Source of the DNA: JL08 sp965363755
GTDB taxonomy: Bacteria; Pseudomonadota; Alphaproteobacteria; Rhodobacterales; Rhodobacteraceae
Length of the DNA: 23,868 nt
Direction of reading: 5' to 3'
NCBI GenBank assembly: GCA_965363755.1
Contig: CBDTVL010000028.1
Coordinates: 1-23,868 of the forward strand
The position numbers and the translations under genes were made by a program. The notes beneath the pieces are model-generated. The model did not search any database. It had not been told where the DNA came from and was given only the letters and a program-made list of their open reading frames with translations. How positions within the stretch are numbered: position 1 is the stretch's first letter; every line of letters begins with the position of its first letter. Below are positions 16,071-23,800 of this stretch, in pieces.

Positions 16071-17014
16071 CAGCGCTCTCCTTTGTTAAACGGCACCATT
16101 AGGGCTGCGGGCACTTCTGCTCTGCGCGACATGATGACCAGCGCAAGAATTGACAACAGATACGGCATCATCAGGAAGATTTGATAGGGTACATCCGCGC
16201 CAAGTGGCGTTTGCTGCACCCGGATTTGTAGCGCATCAAAGGCGGCAAACAAGATGGCTCCGATCAGAGTTTTCCCAGGTTTCCACGATCCGAATACAAC
16301 CAGCGCAATGCAGATCCATCCGCGACCGTTGACCATCTCGAAGAAGAAGGAATTGAATGCGGACATGGTCAGAAACGCGCCGCCAACAGCCATCAATCCG
16401 CTGCCGACCATCACCGCTCCGATGCGAATGGCACTGACCGACAGGCCCTGCGCCGCCACCGCAGATGGATTTTCGCCAGCCGCACGCAAGGCCAAACCCA
16501 GCGGTGTGCGATACAGGATGACTGAAACCACCGCGACCAGAACAAAAGCCAGATAGGTCAATGGCGTCTGGGTGAACAACGCGGCGCCAACGACAGGAAT
16601 GTCGGACAAGACGGGGATCGCCAAGGGCTGGAATGCTTCGATCTTGGGCGGTGAAGTCACCTCGGGAAGGGCCAGCCGGTAACAGAAGTAGGTCAGTGAC
16701 GTCGCCAGCAACGTGATGCCGAGACCGACAACATGCTGTGACAAGCCAAAAGGCACGGTCAGCGTGCCATGCAGCAACCCAAACAGCATTCCAGCCGCCA
16801 TTGCCACCCCCACGCCCATCCACAATCCGCCGCCAGCATAAACTGTCATCCACCCGGCAAAAGCCCCCACGACCATGATGCCTTCGATGCCGAGGTTCAA
16901 AACACCGGCGCGTTCGCAGATCAATTCGCCAAGGGCGGCAAAAATCAGCGGGCTGGCGATGCGGATCGCAGCGGCCCAAAAGCTTGCGGAGAGAAGAATA
17001 TCGAGAATATCCAT
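16070..17014 (-). CDS. BMP-type nucleoside ABC transporter, second permease
   Basis: A 314-residue very hydrophobic inner-membrane permease of the branched-chain amino acid/sugar permease family (BPD_transp_2), resembling the YufQ-type subunit of nucleoside importers. Landmarks are the N-terminal helix LLSASFWAAAIRIASPLIFAALGE, the GVLNLGIEGIMVVGAFAGW block characteristic of the nucleoside subfamily, and the RAAGENPSAVAAQGLSV loop that contacts the ATPase. The ATG at 17014 follows the first permease's stop by two bases with GGGA six bases upstream; a TTG at 17026 would add four residues. It forms a heterodimer with the preceding permease, and its own stop overlaps the amidohydrolase start. 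Confidence 0.93.
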   Translation of the reverse strand: MDILDILLSASFWAAAIRIASPLIFAALGELICERAGVLNLGIEGIMVVGAFAGWMTVYAGGGLWMGVGVAMAAGMLFGLLHGTLTVPFGLSQHVVGLGITLLATSLTYFCYRLALPEVTSPPKIEAFQPLAIPVLSDIPVVGAALFTQTPLTYLAFVLVAVVSVILYRTPLGLALRAAGENPSAVAAQGLSVSAIRIGAVMVGSGLMAVGGAFLTMSAFNSFFFEMVNGRGWICIALVVFGSWKPGKTLIGAILFAAFDALQIRVQQTPLGADVPYQIFLMMPYLLSILALVIMSRRAEVPAALMVPFNKGER

Positions 17015-17016
17015 CG

Positions 17017-18066
17017 TCAATCCCAACGTACGCGGAATCGGGTGAGCATGATCGCAAGCACCATCATCAGCAAGGCCGTCGCCAGCATGATATCAGCCAG
17101 ATAGGTGGGCACACCTACTGCCCGGCTCATTGAATCTGCACCGACAAAAATGCCCGCCACAAACAGCGCAGCCACCACAACAGCCAGCGGGTTCAGCAAT
17201 GCCAGCATTGCCACGATGATACCGGTATAGCCAAATCCCGGTGACAAATCCAAAGTCAGGCTACCTTTCAAACCGGCCACTTCCGAGAACCCCGCAAGCG
17301 CCGCCAGACCACCCGACAAAAGTGCGGTCTTGATCAGGACAAGGTTGACAGGGATTCCCGCAAAACGCGCCGCGTCTTTGTTCTGCCCCACCGCCCGCAT
17401 CTCATACCCAAGCGTTGTGCGGGCTTGGATCAGCCAGATTATTCCCGCTGAAATCAAAGCTAAACCAAATCCCCAGTGCAGCCGTAAACCTTCCACAATC
17501 CGGGGCAGCCGCGCCTCACCAATCAGCTTTTCTGATTTTGGCCAACCCATCGCCATCGGATCCTTTAACGGCCCCTCCAGAAGCATTGAAACCCAAAGCA
17601 GAACCACAAAGTTCAACAGCAATGTGGTGACAACTTCGTCCACGCCAAAGCGCGTTTTCAGAAATGTCGGCAGCAATAAAACCAGTGCCCCCGCCCCCAT
17701 TGCGGCCACCGCAATTGTCGGGATCAGCGCAGCCGACGGCCACGGCAACGCGCCTGCCCCCAACACAACTGTTACAACCGCCCCGACGTAGAGTTGCGCC
17801 TCTGCCCCTATGTTCCAAAGTTTCGCACGAAATGCGACCGCAACTGCAAGGCCAGTGAATATCAACGGTGTGGCGCGGTTAAGTGTTTCGAGAGTGGCAA
17901 ATTTTGAGCCGAATGATCCCTTCAGGATCAGCCCGAGCACTGAAAACGGGGACGCACCCGCGACCATGGCCAAAAGCGAGGTCAAGACAACCGTACTTAT
18001 AAGAGCGATTGCCGGCAGACCGATTGTGCGTTGCAGCGTCGGATTTGCGATGGGTTCAAGCCGCAT
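17017..18066 (-). CDS. BMP-type nucleoside ABC transporter, first permease
   Basis: A 349-residue inner-membrane permease of the BPD_transp_2 family, resembling YufP-type subunits, with about eight to ten hydrophobic segments. LWNIGAEAQLYVGAVVT and the loop RAVGQNKDAARFAGIPV, which engages the ATPase, are family hallmarks. The open frame runs back to 18141, but the ATG at 18066 has GAAGG about 8 bases upstream and overlaps the ATPase stop by 11 bases, whereas the longer start would overlap by 86; an ATG at 18081 is a second option. It pairs with the next permease to form the membrane channel. Confidence 0.92.
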   Translation of the reverse strand: MRLEPIANPTLQRTIGLPAIALISTVVLTSLLAMVAGASPFSVLGLILKGSFGSKFATLETLNRATPLIFTGLAVAVAFRAKLWNIGAEAQLYVGAVVTVVLGAGALPWPSAALIPTIAVAAMGAGALVLLLPTFLKTRFGVDEVVTTLLLNFVVLLWVSMLLEGPLKDPMAMGWPKSEKLIGEARLPRIVEGLRLHWGFGLALISAGIIWLIQARTTLGYEMRAVGQNKDAARFAGIPVNLVLIKTALLSGGLAALAGFSEVAGLKGSLTLDLSPGFGYTGIIVAMLALLNPLAVVVAALFVAGIFVGADSMSRAVGVPTYLADIMLATALLMMVLAIMLTRFRVRWD

Positions 18067-19606
18067 GGGTGTGACCTTCATCAAATCCATGACCTGCCAT
18101 CCAGACGCCAAGTTCGGCGGTGGTCTTGCTGCCACGTTCAAAACCGGGCGAGAGACGCCCTTCAGATATCACATGAATTACATCCGAAAGCGCAACAATC
18201 TCGTCGAGATCTTCCGAAATCAGGATCACTGCGGCGCCACGATCGCGCGCGGCCAGCAATTGCGCATGCACATATGTGAGCGCCCCAATATCCAAGCCGC
18301 GCACCGGTTGATTGGCCAGAACAATTACGGGGTCAGTTTCGAGCACCCGACCCAGAATCAACTTTTGCATATTGCCCCCCGACAACAGCCGGATGCGGGT
18401 CTCGGGACCAGGGCAGCGCACATCGTAAGTCTTTATGATATTTTGGGTAAAGTCCCGCGCGACGCCCCAGTTCATCCAGCCTTTGCGGCTGTATGGTGCT
18501 TGGGCATAAAGCTCCAGAACCGCGTTCTCTGTCAGATCGAAATCAGAGATCGTGCCCGTCTTGTGACGATCCTCGGGAATACGGGCGATACCCGCCCCCA
18601 CTGCTGTTCTGGGCGACCAGTTGACCGGCGCTGCCCCGTTTACGGCCAGCGCGCCCTGTGCGGGCCGGATCAACCCACCAACCAATTCAGCAAGCGCGCT
18701 CTGCCCATTGCCTGACACGCCTGCCAGACCAATGATCTGACCAGACCTGACCTGCAGGTCAACGGCTTTCAGCCCGGGCGCGCTGCCACGGTCAGGAGTT
18801 GTTACGGCCTTCAGTTCCAGAAGGACTTTACCCGGTGTACAGGCCTGCACGTCAGGCGGTGTCACTTCTTCCCCAACCATCATTTCAGCGAGCATGTGGC
18901 GGTCGGTTTCAGCAGTCAGCGCCTCGGCGACCAATTTGCCATGGCGTAATACCACTACCCGGTTCGAGATTGCGGTTACCTCGTGCAACTTGTGAGATAT
19001 GAAGATCACTGATAGCCCCAAAGCCAACGCTTTGCGCATCGTGGCAAACAGATCGTCGGTTTCCTGTGGCGTCAGAACCGCTGTCGGCTCGTCCAGAATC
19101 AGGATACGCGCGTTGCGGTAAAGGGCTTTCAATATTTCGACGCGTTGGCGTTCTCCGACCGACAGGTTGCCGACGCGGGCGTCGGGATCCACGCTGAGCC
19201 CGTAGTCTTCGACCAGTTGCAAAATGCGTGCCTTGGCCTGAGCCCGTCCAAAACTCAGTTTCCACAGCGGCAGCGTCCCAAGCACAATGTTTTCCAAAAC
19301 CGTCATGTTATCGGCCAAGGTGAAATGTTGATGCACCATGCCGACGCCCGCCGCCAGCGTGGCGCGCGGGTTGCCAGCAGGCAGCTTTTCACCAAACACT
19401 TCGACGTCCCCTGAATCTGCCGTGTAGTGGCCAAACAGGATATTCATCAATGTGGTCTTGCCGGCACCGTTCTCGCCCAGCAGGGCAATGACCTCACCTT
19501 CATGTAACTGAAAGCTGATGGCGTCGTTTGCAACCAACGCGCCAAAGGTTTTGGTGATGTTATCAAGGCGCAGGACCACCCGCGCCTTGTTGAGAGTATT
19601 GGTCAC
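18056..19606 (-). CDS. BMP-type nucleoside ABC transporter, double ATP-binding subunit
   Basis: A 516-residue protein with two fused ABC ATPase domains, the form used by sugar and nucleoside importers. Domain 1 has Walker A GENGAGKT (44-51), signature LSVGERQR (148-155) and Walker B ILILDEPTAVL (168-178). Domain 2 has a degenerate Walker A, GVSGNGQS (296-303, Lys to Gln), signature LSGGNMQK and Walker B-like VIVLANQPVRGLDIGA; this second-domain degeneracy is normal in the family. It powers import through the two permeases. Translation begins at GTG 19606, directly after the binding protein's TAA, without a clear ribosome-binding site, so coupling to the upstream gene is likely. Confidence 0.95.
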   Translation of the reverse strand: MTNTLNKARVVLRLDNITKTFGALVANDAISFQLHEGEVIALLGENGAGKTTLMNILFGHYTADSGDVEVFGEKLPAGNPRATLAAGVGMVHQHFTLADNMTVLENIVLGTLPLWKLSFGRAQAKARILQLVEDYGLSVDPDARVGNLSVGERQRVEILKALYRNARILILDEPTAVLTPQETDDLFATMRKALALGLSVIFISHKLHEVTAISNRVVVLRHGKLVAEALTAETDRHMLAEMMVGEEVTPPDVQACTPGKVLLELKAVTTPDRGSAPGLKAVDLQVRSGQIIGLAGVSGNGQSALAELVGGLIRPAQGALAVNGAAPVNWSPRTAVGAGIARIPEDRHKTGTISDFDLTENAVLELYAQAPYSRKGWMNWGVARDFTQNIIKTYDVRCPGPETRIRLLSGGNMQKLILGRVLETDPVIVLANQPVRGLDIGALTYVHAQLLAARDRGAAVILISEDLDEIVALSDVIHVISEGRLSPGFERGSKTTAELGVWMAGHGFDEGHTHAA

Positions 19607-20644
19607 TTATTTCGACTTCGGCTCATCATCATTGATGACCACAGTATACGAACCGTCCTTAATCGCTTCGGTTCGCGTTGCCACAAGCTCAAGGGCTTCA
19701 GTCGGCACTTTGCCCTCAAATGTACCAAGCGGCGCCAAAGAACAGCCGCCTTCATTCATGAAGGAATACACGCCGTAATCCGCAGCTTTGAACTTACCGG
19801 CTTTGGCTAGCCCAATGGCTTTGTCCAACGTCGGCTCAAAGTGCCATATGGCTGAGGCGACGACAGTTTCGGGATAATCGGCTTGAGTATCGATCACGTT
19901 GCCAATGGCAAGCACACCTTTTTCCTGCGCCGCGTCCGAAACGCCAAAGCGTTCAGCGTAGAGAACGTCAGCACCATTTTCGATCATGGCAAACGCGGTT
20001 TCTTTTGCCTTGGGTGGATCAAACCAGCTGCCAATGAAGCTGACCTGGAAAGTAATATCAGGGTTCATTTCCGCGGCCCCGGCCATAAATGCGTTCATGA
20101 GCCGGTTCACTTCTGGGATCGGGAAGCCGCCGACCATGCCGATGTTGTTTGCCTTGGTCATTGCACCGGCGATGATGCCCGACAAATAGGCCGCATCCTG
20201 AATGTAGTTATCAAAAACAGCAAAGTTATGCAGCGCATCATCTTCTTTGAAGCTAGATCCCATCAGAAACCCGATATCGGGATAATCTGCAGCCACTTCG
20301 CGGGCCTCGTCTTCAGCGCCAAACACCTCACCGATGATCATCTGATAGCCTTGCTCGGCATATTCACGCATCACGCGGGCATAATCGGTGTTGCTGACAT
20401 TTTCTGAATAGGTGTACTCAATGTCGCCGCGGGCCTTCGCTGCCTCTGCGGCTTTGTGAATCCGGCTTACCCATTGTTGCTCGACCGGGACCGTGTAAAT
20501 GCCGGCCACTTTCACCACGTCCTGGGCCAGCAACGGCCCCGGTAGCCCAGCGAGTCCCAAAGTCGTTGCGACAGCGGCTCCGCTGCCCAGCAATCTGCGC
20601 CGCGTCATGTTTGATGCTCTTTGCGATGTCATTTTATTTTTCAT
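19607..20644 (-). CDS. BMP-family (PnrA/Med-like) ABC transporter substrate-binding protein, Tat-exported
   Basis: A 345-residue periplasmic binding protein of the basic membrane protein family, whose characterised members bind purine and pyrimidine nucleosides. The N-terminus has a twin-arginine signal (TRRRLLG at 14-20, a hydrophobic Ala/Gly/Leu stretch, and likely cleavage near LLAQ, residue 40-41). After it come KVAGIYTVPVEQQWVSRIH and the VGGFPIPEVNRLMNAF and GSWFDPPKAKE blocks typical of BMP proteins. GGTGGGA lies just before the ATG at 20644. It is the first gene of a five-gene operon. Base stacking residues for the ligand were not assigned, so nucleoside binding is a family inference. 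Confidence 0.94.
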   Translation of the reverse strand: MKNKMTSQRASNMTRRRLLGSGAAVATTLGLAGLPGPLLAQDVVKVAGIYTVPVEQQWVSRIHKAAEAAKARGDIEYTYSENVSNTDYARVMREYAEQGYQMIIGEVFGAEDEAREVAADYPDIGFLMGSSFKEDDALHNFAVFDNYIQDAAYLSGIIAGAMTKANNIGMVGGFPIPEVNRLMNAFMAGAAEMNPDITFQVSFIGSWFDPPKAKETAFAMIENGADVLYAERFGVSDAAQEKGVLAIGNVIDTQADYPETVVASAIWHFEPTLDKAIGLAKAGKFKAADYGVYSFMNEGGCSLAPLGTFEGKVPTEALELVATRTEAIKDGSYTVVINDDEPKSK

Positions 20645-20677
20645 TGTCCCACCCAGTTGGTTGCTAAGATTCTATCA

Positions 20678-20706
20678 TTTGTAAAAACAAAGTAGTTATT
20701 TGCCAA
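20678..20706 (-). promoter_or_regulatory. Candidate sigma70-type promoter for the BMP operon
   Basis: On the minus strand TTGGCA (20706-20701) and TACAAA (20683-20678) are separated by 17 bases, and transcription would start about 27 bases before the ATG at 20644. The -35 box matches consensus at five of six positions, the -10 at four. If this is the only promoter, the upstream structured region is not part of the message. Confidence 0.35.
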
Positions 20707-20827
20707 TGACCTAAGCCACTCCGTCCCCATAACCTGAACATTACACAAAATCAGAACATGTGAGGTCATAAAAGAGCGCCTCCTTTCTGGCCCGATAAGT
20801 CGGATAGCTAATTGTACCTCAGAGGCG
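20706..20827 (-). promoter_or_regulatory. Leader with overlapping complementary segments, possible attenuator or riboswitch
   Basis: Within the 338-base gap before the BMP operon, the minus strand shows four segments able to pair in alternative ways. Segment 1 (20827-20816) is CGCCTC followed by TGAGGT. Segment 2 (20782-20777) is GAGGCG, complementary to the first half of 1. Segment 3 (20769-20761) is ATGACCTCA: its ACCTCA is complementary to the second half of 1, and its ATGACCT to segment 4 (20712-20706, AGGTCAT). A CCGA-CTTA-TCGG hairpin (20803-20792) lies between 1 and 2. Pairings 1-3 and 3-4 exclude each other. No known riboswitch consensus was recognised, and transcription across the region is not shown. 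Confidence 0.35.
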
Positions 20828-20840
20828 TTTAGTCATCCGG

Positions 20841-20863
20841 AAAAACTAAGGCTCCGCCCAGCC
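20841..20863 (-). terminator. Weak intrinsic-terminator-like hairpin after the aminotransferase gene
   Basis: On the minus strand GGCT (20863-20860) and AGCC (20853-20850) can pair around a GGGCGG loop, followed by TTAG and five Ts (20845-20841). The stem is only four or five pairs, so this is a weak candidate. Its place, about 120 bases past the aminotransferase stop and just ahead of the BMP leader, suits a gene boundary. The rest of 20864-20982 shows nothing recognisable. Confidence 0.25.
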
Positions 20864-20982
20864 CGCCTCAAGCCGATTTGCCCTGATGGGGCCGTGAAAC
20901 CTAGGCAAAAGTGAACACCGTTTTACAAACCGACGCTGCCCAGATCCGTCAGCGCTGCAAGCAAGCGTCTGTCTTATGTGGA

Positions 20983-22356
20983 TCAACCCAATACAGTTGT
21001 CACCGCGCGCAAAGTCGCCGCGACGACAGTGTCTGCTTCTTCACGAGTTAGACAAAACGGCGGCGCAAAGCCTAGAATATCCCCTTGCGGCATGGCGCGG
21101 GCAATGACTTTGTCCTGCGCCAAAAGGGCAGCGGAGATTTGCGGGCCGATCTTCTCAGACGCATCAAAGAAGGTCCGGCTGTCTTTGTCCTTCACAAACT
21201 CAACGGCGCAAAGCATCCCTTCACCGCGCACATCACCAACATTGGCATGGGTGGATAGCGCCTCTTGCATCGATTGCTTCAAATAAGCCCCGATCGAGCC
21301 TGCGTTCGCAATCAGGTTGAGATCATCAATCAAGTTGAGGTTTGCTACACCCGCTGCAGCCCCGATCGGATGGGCCGAATAGGTCCAGCCGTGGCCGATC
21401 GGGCCGTTTTCATCGGTGCCTTGTTCAAGTACCTTCCACATCTTTTCGGATATGATCGAGCCAGAGAGCGGGGCGTAAGCCGAGGTCAGCCCTTTGGCGA
21501 TGGTGATTATATCTGATTCCATCCCGTAGTGGTCCGAACCAAACATGCTGCCCAAACGGCCAAATCCGGTCACGACTTCATCGGCGACCAGCAGGATATC
21601 ATGCTGGCGCAATACGGTCTGGATTGCCGCCCAATAACCTGCTGGCGGCGGCACGATGCCACCAGTGCCCAGAACCGGCTCGCCGATGAATGCCGCGATG
21701 GTGTCTGCGCCTTCACGGTTGATCAGCGCCTCCAGCTCGGCCACACAATGCGCCACAAACTCGGCTTCACTATGATCCAGATTGTCGCGGCGATAGTAAT
21801 ATGGCGCTTCGGTGTGGATCACCTGCGCAAGCGGCAGATCGAATTTCTTGTGGAACAGTTCGAGCCCGGTCAGAGACCCAGTTACAAGGCCTGATCCATG
21901 ATAGCCACGCCAGCGGCTAATGATCTTTTTCTTTTCCGGTCGGCCAAGAATATTGTTGTAATACCAGATCAGTTTGACATTGGTCTCATTTGCATCTGAT
22001 CCGCCGAGACCGAAATAGACTTTCGACATGTTGTTGGGGGCGCGATCAAGGATCATCTTGGACAGCGTGATCGAGGCTTCGGTACCGTGACCAACATACG
22101 AATGATAGTAAGCCAACTCGCGCGCCTGGGTCGCGATGGCCTCGGCGATTTCCTGGCGGCCATAACCGACGTTCACGCAGTAAAGACCGGCAAAGGCATC
22201 CAGCAGTTTGTTGCCGTCACGGTCTTCGATATAGACGCCCGAGGCGGTTTTGATCACGCTGGTTTGTGTTTCACCGCGCGCATGTTGGGCAAGATGGGTA
22301 GAAGGGTGAAAAAAATTTTCGCGATCCCATTGCGCAAGCGTGTCATTTGTCAGCAT
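20983..22356 (-). CDS. Class III PLP-dependent aminotransferase (omega-amino acid/polyamine type)
   Basis: A 457-residue fold-type I aminotransferase that probably moves the amino group of an omega-amino acid, diamine or taurine-like compound to pyruvate or another keto acid. Landmarks are FHPSTHLAQH (16-25), LLDAFAGLYCVNVGYG (51-66), phosphate-binding GGSDANET (118-125), WRGYHG (149-154), GEPVLGTGG (225-233), VADEVVTGFGR (257-267, cofactor Asp259) and the PLP lysine Lys288 in IAKGLTSAYAPL. The frame runs back to 22548, but the ATG at 22356 has GAGGAG about 10 bases upstream and begins the normal family N-terminus. The end of another gene (stop at 22370) lies 13 bases upstream, so it was once second in an operon whose first gene is now truncated. 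The closest families are putrescine- and taurine-pyruvate aminotransferases; the substrate is unproven. Confidence 0.92.
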   Translation of the reverse strand: MLTNDTLAQWDRENFFHPSTHLAQHARGETQTSVIKTASGVYIEDRDGNKLLDAFAGLYCVNVGYGRQEIAEAIATQARELAYYHSYVGHGTEASITLSKMILDRAPNNMSKVYFGLGGSDANETNVKLIWYYNNILGRPEKKKIISRWRGYHGSGLVTGSLTGLELFHKKFDLPLAQVIHTEAPYYYRRDNLDHSEAEFVAHCVAELEALINREGADTIAAFIGEPVLGTGGIVPPPAGYWAAIQTVLRQHDILLVADEVVTGFGRLGSMFGSDHYGMESDIITIAKGLTSAYAPLSGSIISEKMWKVLEQGTDENGPIGHGWTYSAHPIGAAAGVANLNLIDDLNLIANAGSIGAYLKQSMQEALSTHANVGDVRGEGMLCAVEFVKDKDSRTFFDASEKIGPQISAALLAQDKVIARAMPQGDILGFAPPFCLTREEADTVVAATLRAVTTVLG

Positions 22357-22369
22357 TTTCCGTTTCTCC

Positions 22370-22552
22370 TCATGCCCAGTTGCTGCAGATGTATTTGACT
22401 TGAGAGAATTCTTCCATAGCCAGACTCGCATCTTCGCGGCCCACATCAAATTGGCGGGTGCTGTCAACTGGGATCGGTGCGCCCGAGACCACATGGAATA
22501 CACCCAGTGCAAAGCCCGCACAGTCGGCAAAGCGGAAAACGGGCACACATCG
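22370..22552 (-). pseudogene. C-terminal stub (about 60 codons) of an unidentified gene
   Basis: Directly upstream of the aminotransferase gene a frame with coding-like codon use ends in TGA at 22372-22370. Read from 22552 it includes ALGVFHVVSGAPIPV, then FDVGREDASLAMEEF and the C-terminal SQVKYICSNWA. It is bounded upstream by an in-frame TGA at 22555-22553 and has no ATG; a GTG at 22546 is the only early start and has no family support. The tight 13-base spacing to the aminotransferase and the protein-like sequence suggest the 3' remnant of an operon partner whose 5' part was lost. I could not identify the family. Confidence 0.5.
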
Positions 22553-22689
22553 TCACCCCCATGCGGTTAATTGTAGAGCTGGTTTTGTCGTACCAAAATT
22601 CGGAGCGTTTAGTCGTTTGGAAATACGATGTAGACACCCTGCCCACCTTAAGTGCGCTTCTTCTGGCCGTGCTGAGCAATATCTCTCGG

Positions 22690-22863
22690 TCATTCCGAGT
22701 CTCGCCAAACAAATGGGTTTTGATGCGCAATTCCCGAGTCGTTGCGCGACGCGGATGTGGCGCGGTTTGGCCCTTGTTCCATCATCTCCTCTATGACTTT
22801 TTCGACTTCTATCAACTCATTAATAGCTTTGCCCATTTTCACCAATTCCCAATCCATGCTCAT
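22690..22863 (-). CDS. Possible small acidic protein, unknown
   Basis: A 57-residue frame starting MSMDWELVKMGKAINELIE, with a charged helix-forming stretch (IEVEKVIEEMMEQG) that could be a short coiled coil, then a polar tail. Its ATG overlaps the stop ending the last frame of the GT87 pseudogene by four bases (ATGA, 22863-22860), as in coupled genes. No strong ribosome-binding site is seen and no family is recognised. It may be a surviving small gene that was cotranscribed with the damaged glycosyltransferase, or a chance frame. The bases between 22557 and 22689 show nothing recognisable. Confidence 0.3.
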   Translation of the reverse strand: MSMDWELVKMGKAINELIEVEKVIEEMMEQGPNRATSASRNDSGIAHQNPFVWRDSE

Positions 22864-23800
22864 AGTTCTGGTGAGCCTTGTCTGAGCGTAGCCATTTCGT
22901 AGATAGCTACCAGCGGGTAGAGCAATGCGGCCGCGGCAAATGTCACAACGTTGAACAAGATATGCCCGTGCGGCGCGAGAAATGACCGGAATGCTCCAAA
23001 CAACGCGCAATAAGACTGTCGCTGAAAGCAGCGATCAGCACTCTGCTCGTAGATTGAAATCCTGCGGATTTCTGTGCAAGTATCCCAAGCCACGCTGCAA
23101 AACTCGGAATTCCATAGCTTAGCCTGGCGCAAACCGGCGTTGCCCCGAGAATAGCCTGCACATCGATTAAAGCTGAGACCAGCAACGGTGAGGCGATTGC
23201 GAGCGCCAAAAGGTATGGAAAAGGGTTCTTGGGCTTGAACACAAATGGCAAGGCAACTGCAGGAAAGACCTTCAAGCCAGCGGCGAGGGCAATTGAGAGC
23301 GGTGTTCGGAAAGGCCCGTACCAATACACTGACATCAGGACCAGCAAGAAAGGCGAAACCATCATTGTTTCCGCGTTCCAGCAAAAGCGTGATCGGTGGT
23401 GAAAGAGCAAGAATCACAATTGCAAAGACTGCGGCTGGTGAATTGACCCTCCAAATCAAGCCAATTACAAGACTTTAGAATATCAGGAATTGCAGGCTGC
23501 CAAGACAGAAATACGGATCTCGACAAATTCAGAATAGCGGCTCGAGATAGACCAAACCCTTGGGTAGTTGTATGGTCTTCCCTAGGGATCAACCGGATTC
23601 ACGGGACGGAGATTGTCATACTGCATGAGCTGACCAAGAAACGGTATGGTGCGTAGATCAGCAAAAAAGGGCCGCATCGCCGGAATATTCATCGCACGCA
23701 ATAGAATGTCGCTGAAACCCAGCGGCGCAAGAGCAAACAGAACGGCAAAGCCAAAGATGGTCAACGTGGCCCCAACCTTAATATAAAAACCTGATCCCAA
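22860..23800 (-). pseudogene. Degraded GT87/DUF2029-type membrane glycosyltransferase
   Basis: Pieces of one polytopic membrane protein can be followed across shifting frames. The N-terminal piece (from about 23800, TTG start or earlier) has a membrane helix and ends PVNPVDP at a TAG (23584-23582); the same frame resumes as GRPYNYPRVW, the family's (W)GRPYNYPRVW motif, so the stop probably replaces Trp. A second frame carries IWRVNSPAAVFAIVILALSP and the family hallmark LLLERGNND (to about 23355). The first frame then resumes with VLMSVYWYG, ALAAGLKVFPAVALPF and membrane segments to about 23040, and the second frame ends with FNVVTFAAAALLYPLVAIYEM at 22860. GT87 proteins use polyprenyl-phosphate sugars to glycosylate envelope lipids or polysaccharide. 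With a nonsense codon and at least three frame changes, this copy is not functional unless the sequence is in error. Confidence 0.7.

Noticed and set aside
17810..18715. 301-codon plus-strand frame over the permease/ATPase genes
   Set aside because: It lies antisense to two clearly conserved ABC transporter genes and has a non-protein-like composition.
18056..19606. Loss of Walker A lysine in the second ATPase domain as a sign of decay
   Set aside because: A degenerate second domain is normal in sugar/nucleoside-type double ATPases; domain 1 is intact.
22477..22902. 141-codon plus-strand frame near the damaged region
   Set aside because: No domain or ribosome-binding site is visible, and it is antisense to the stub, the small frame and the pseudogene end.
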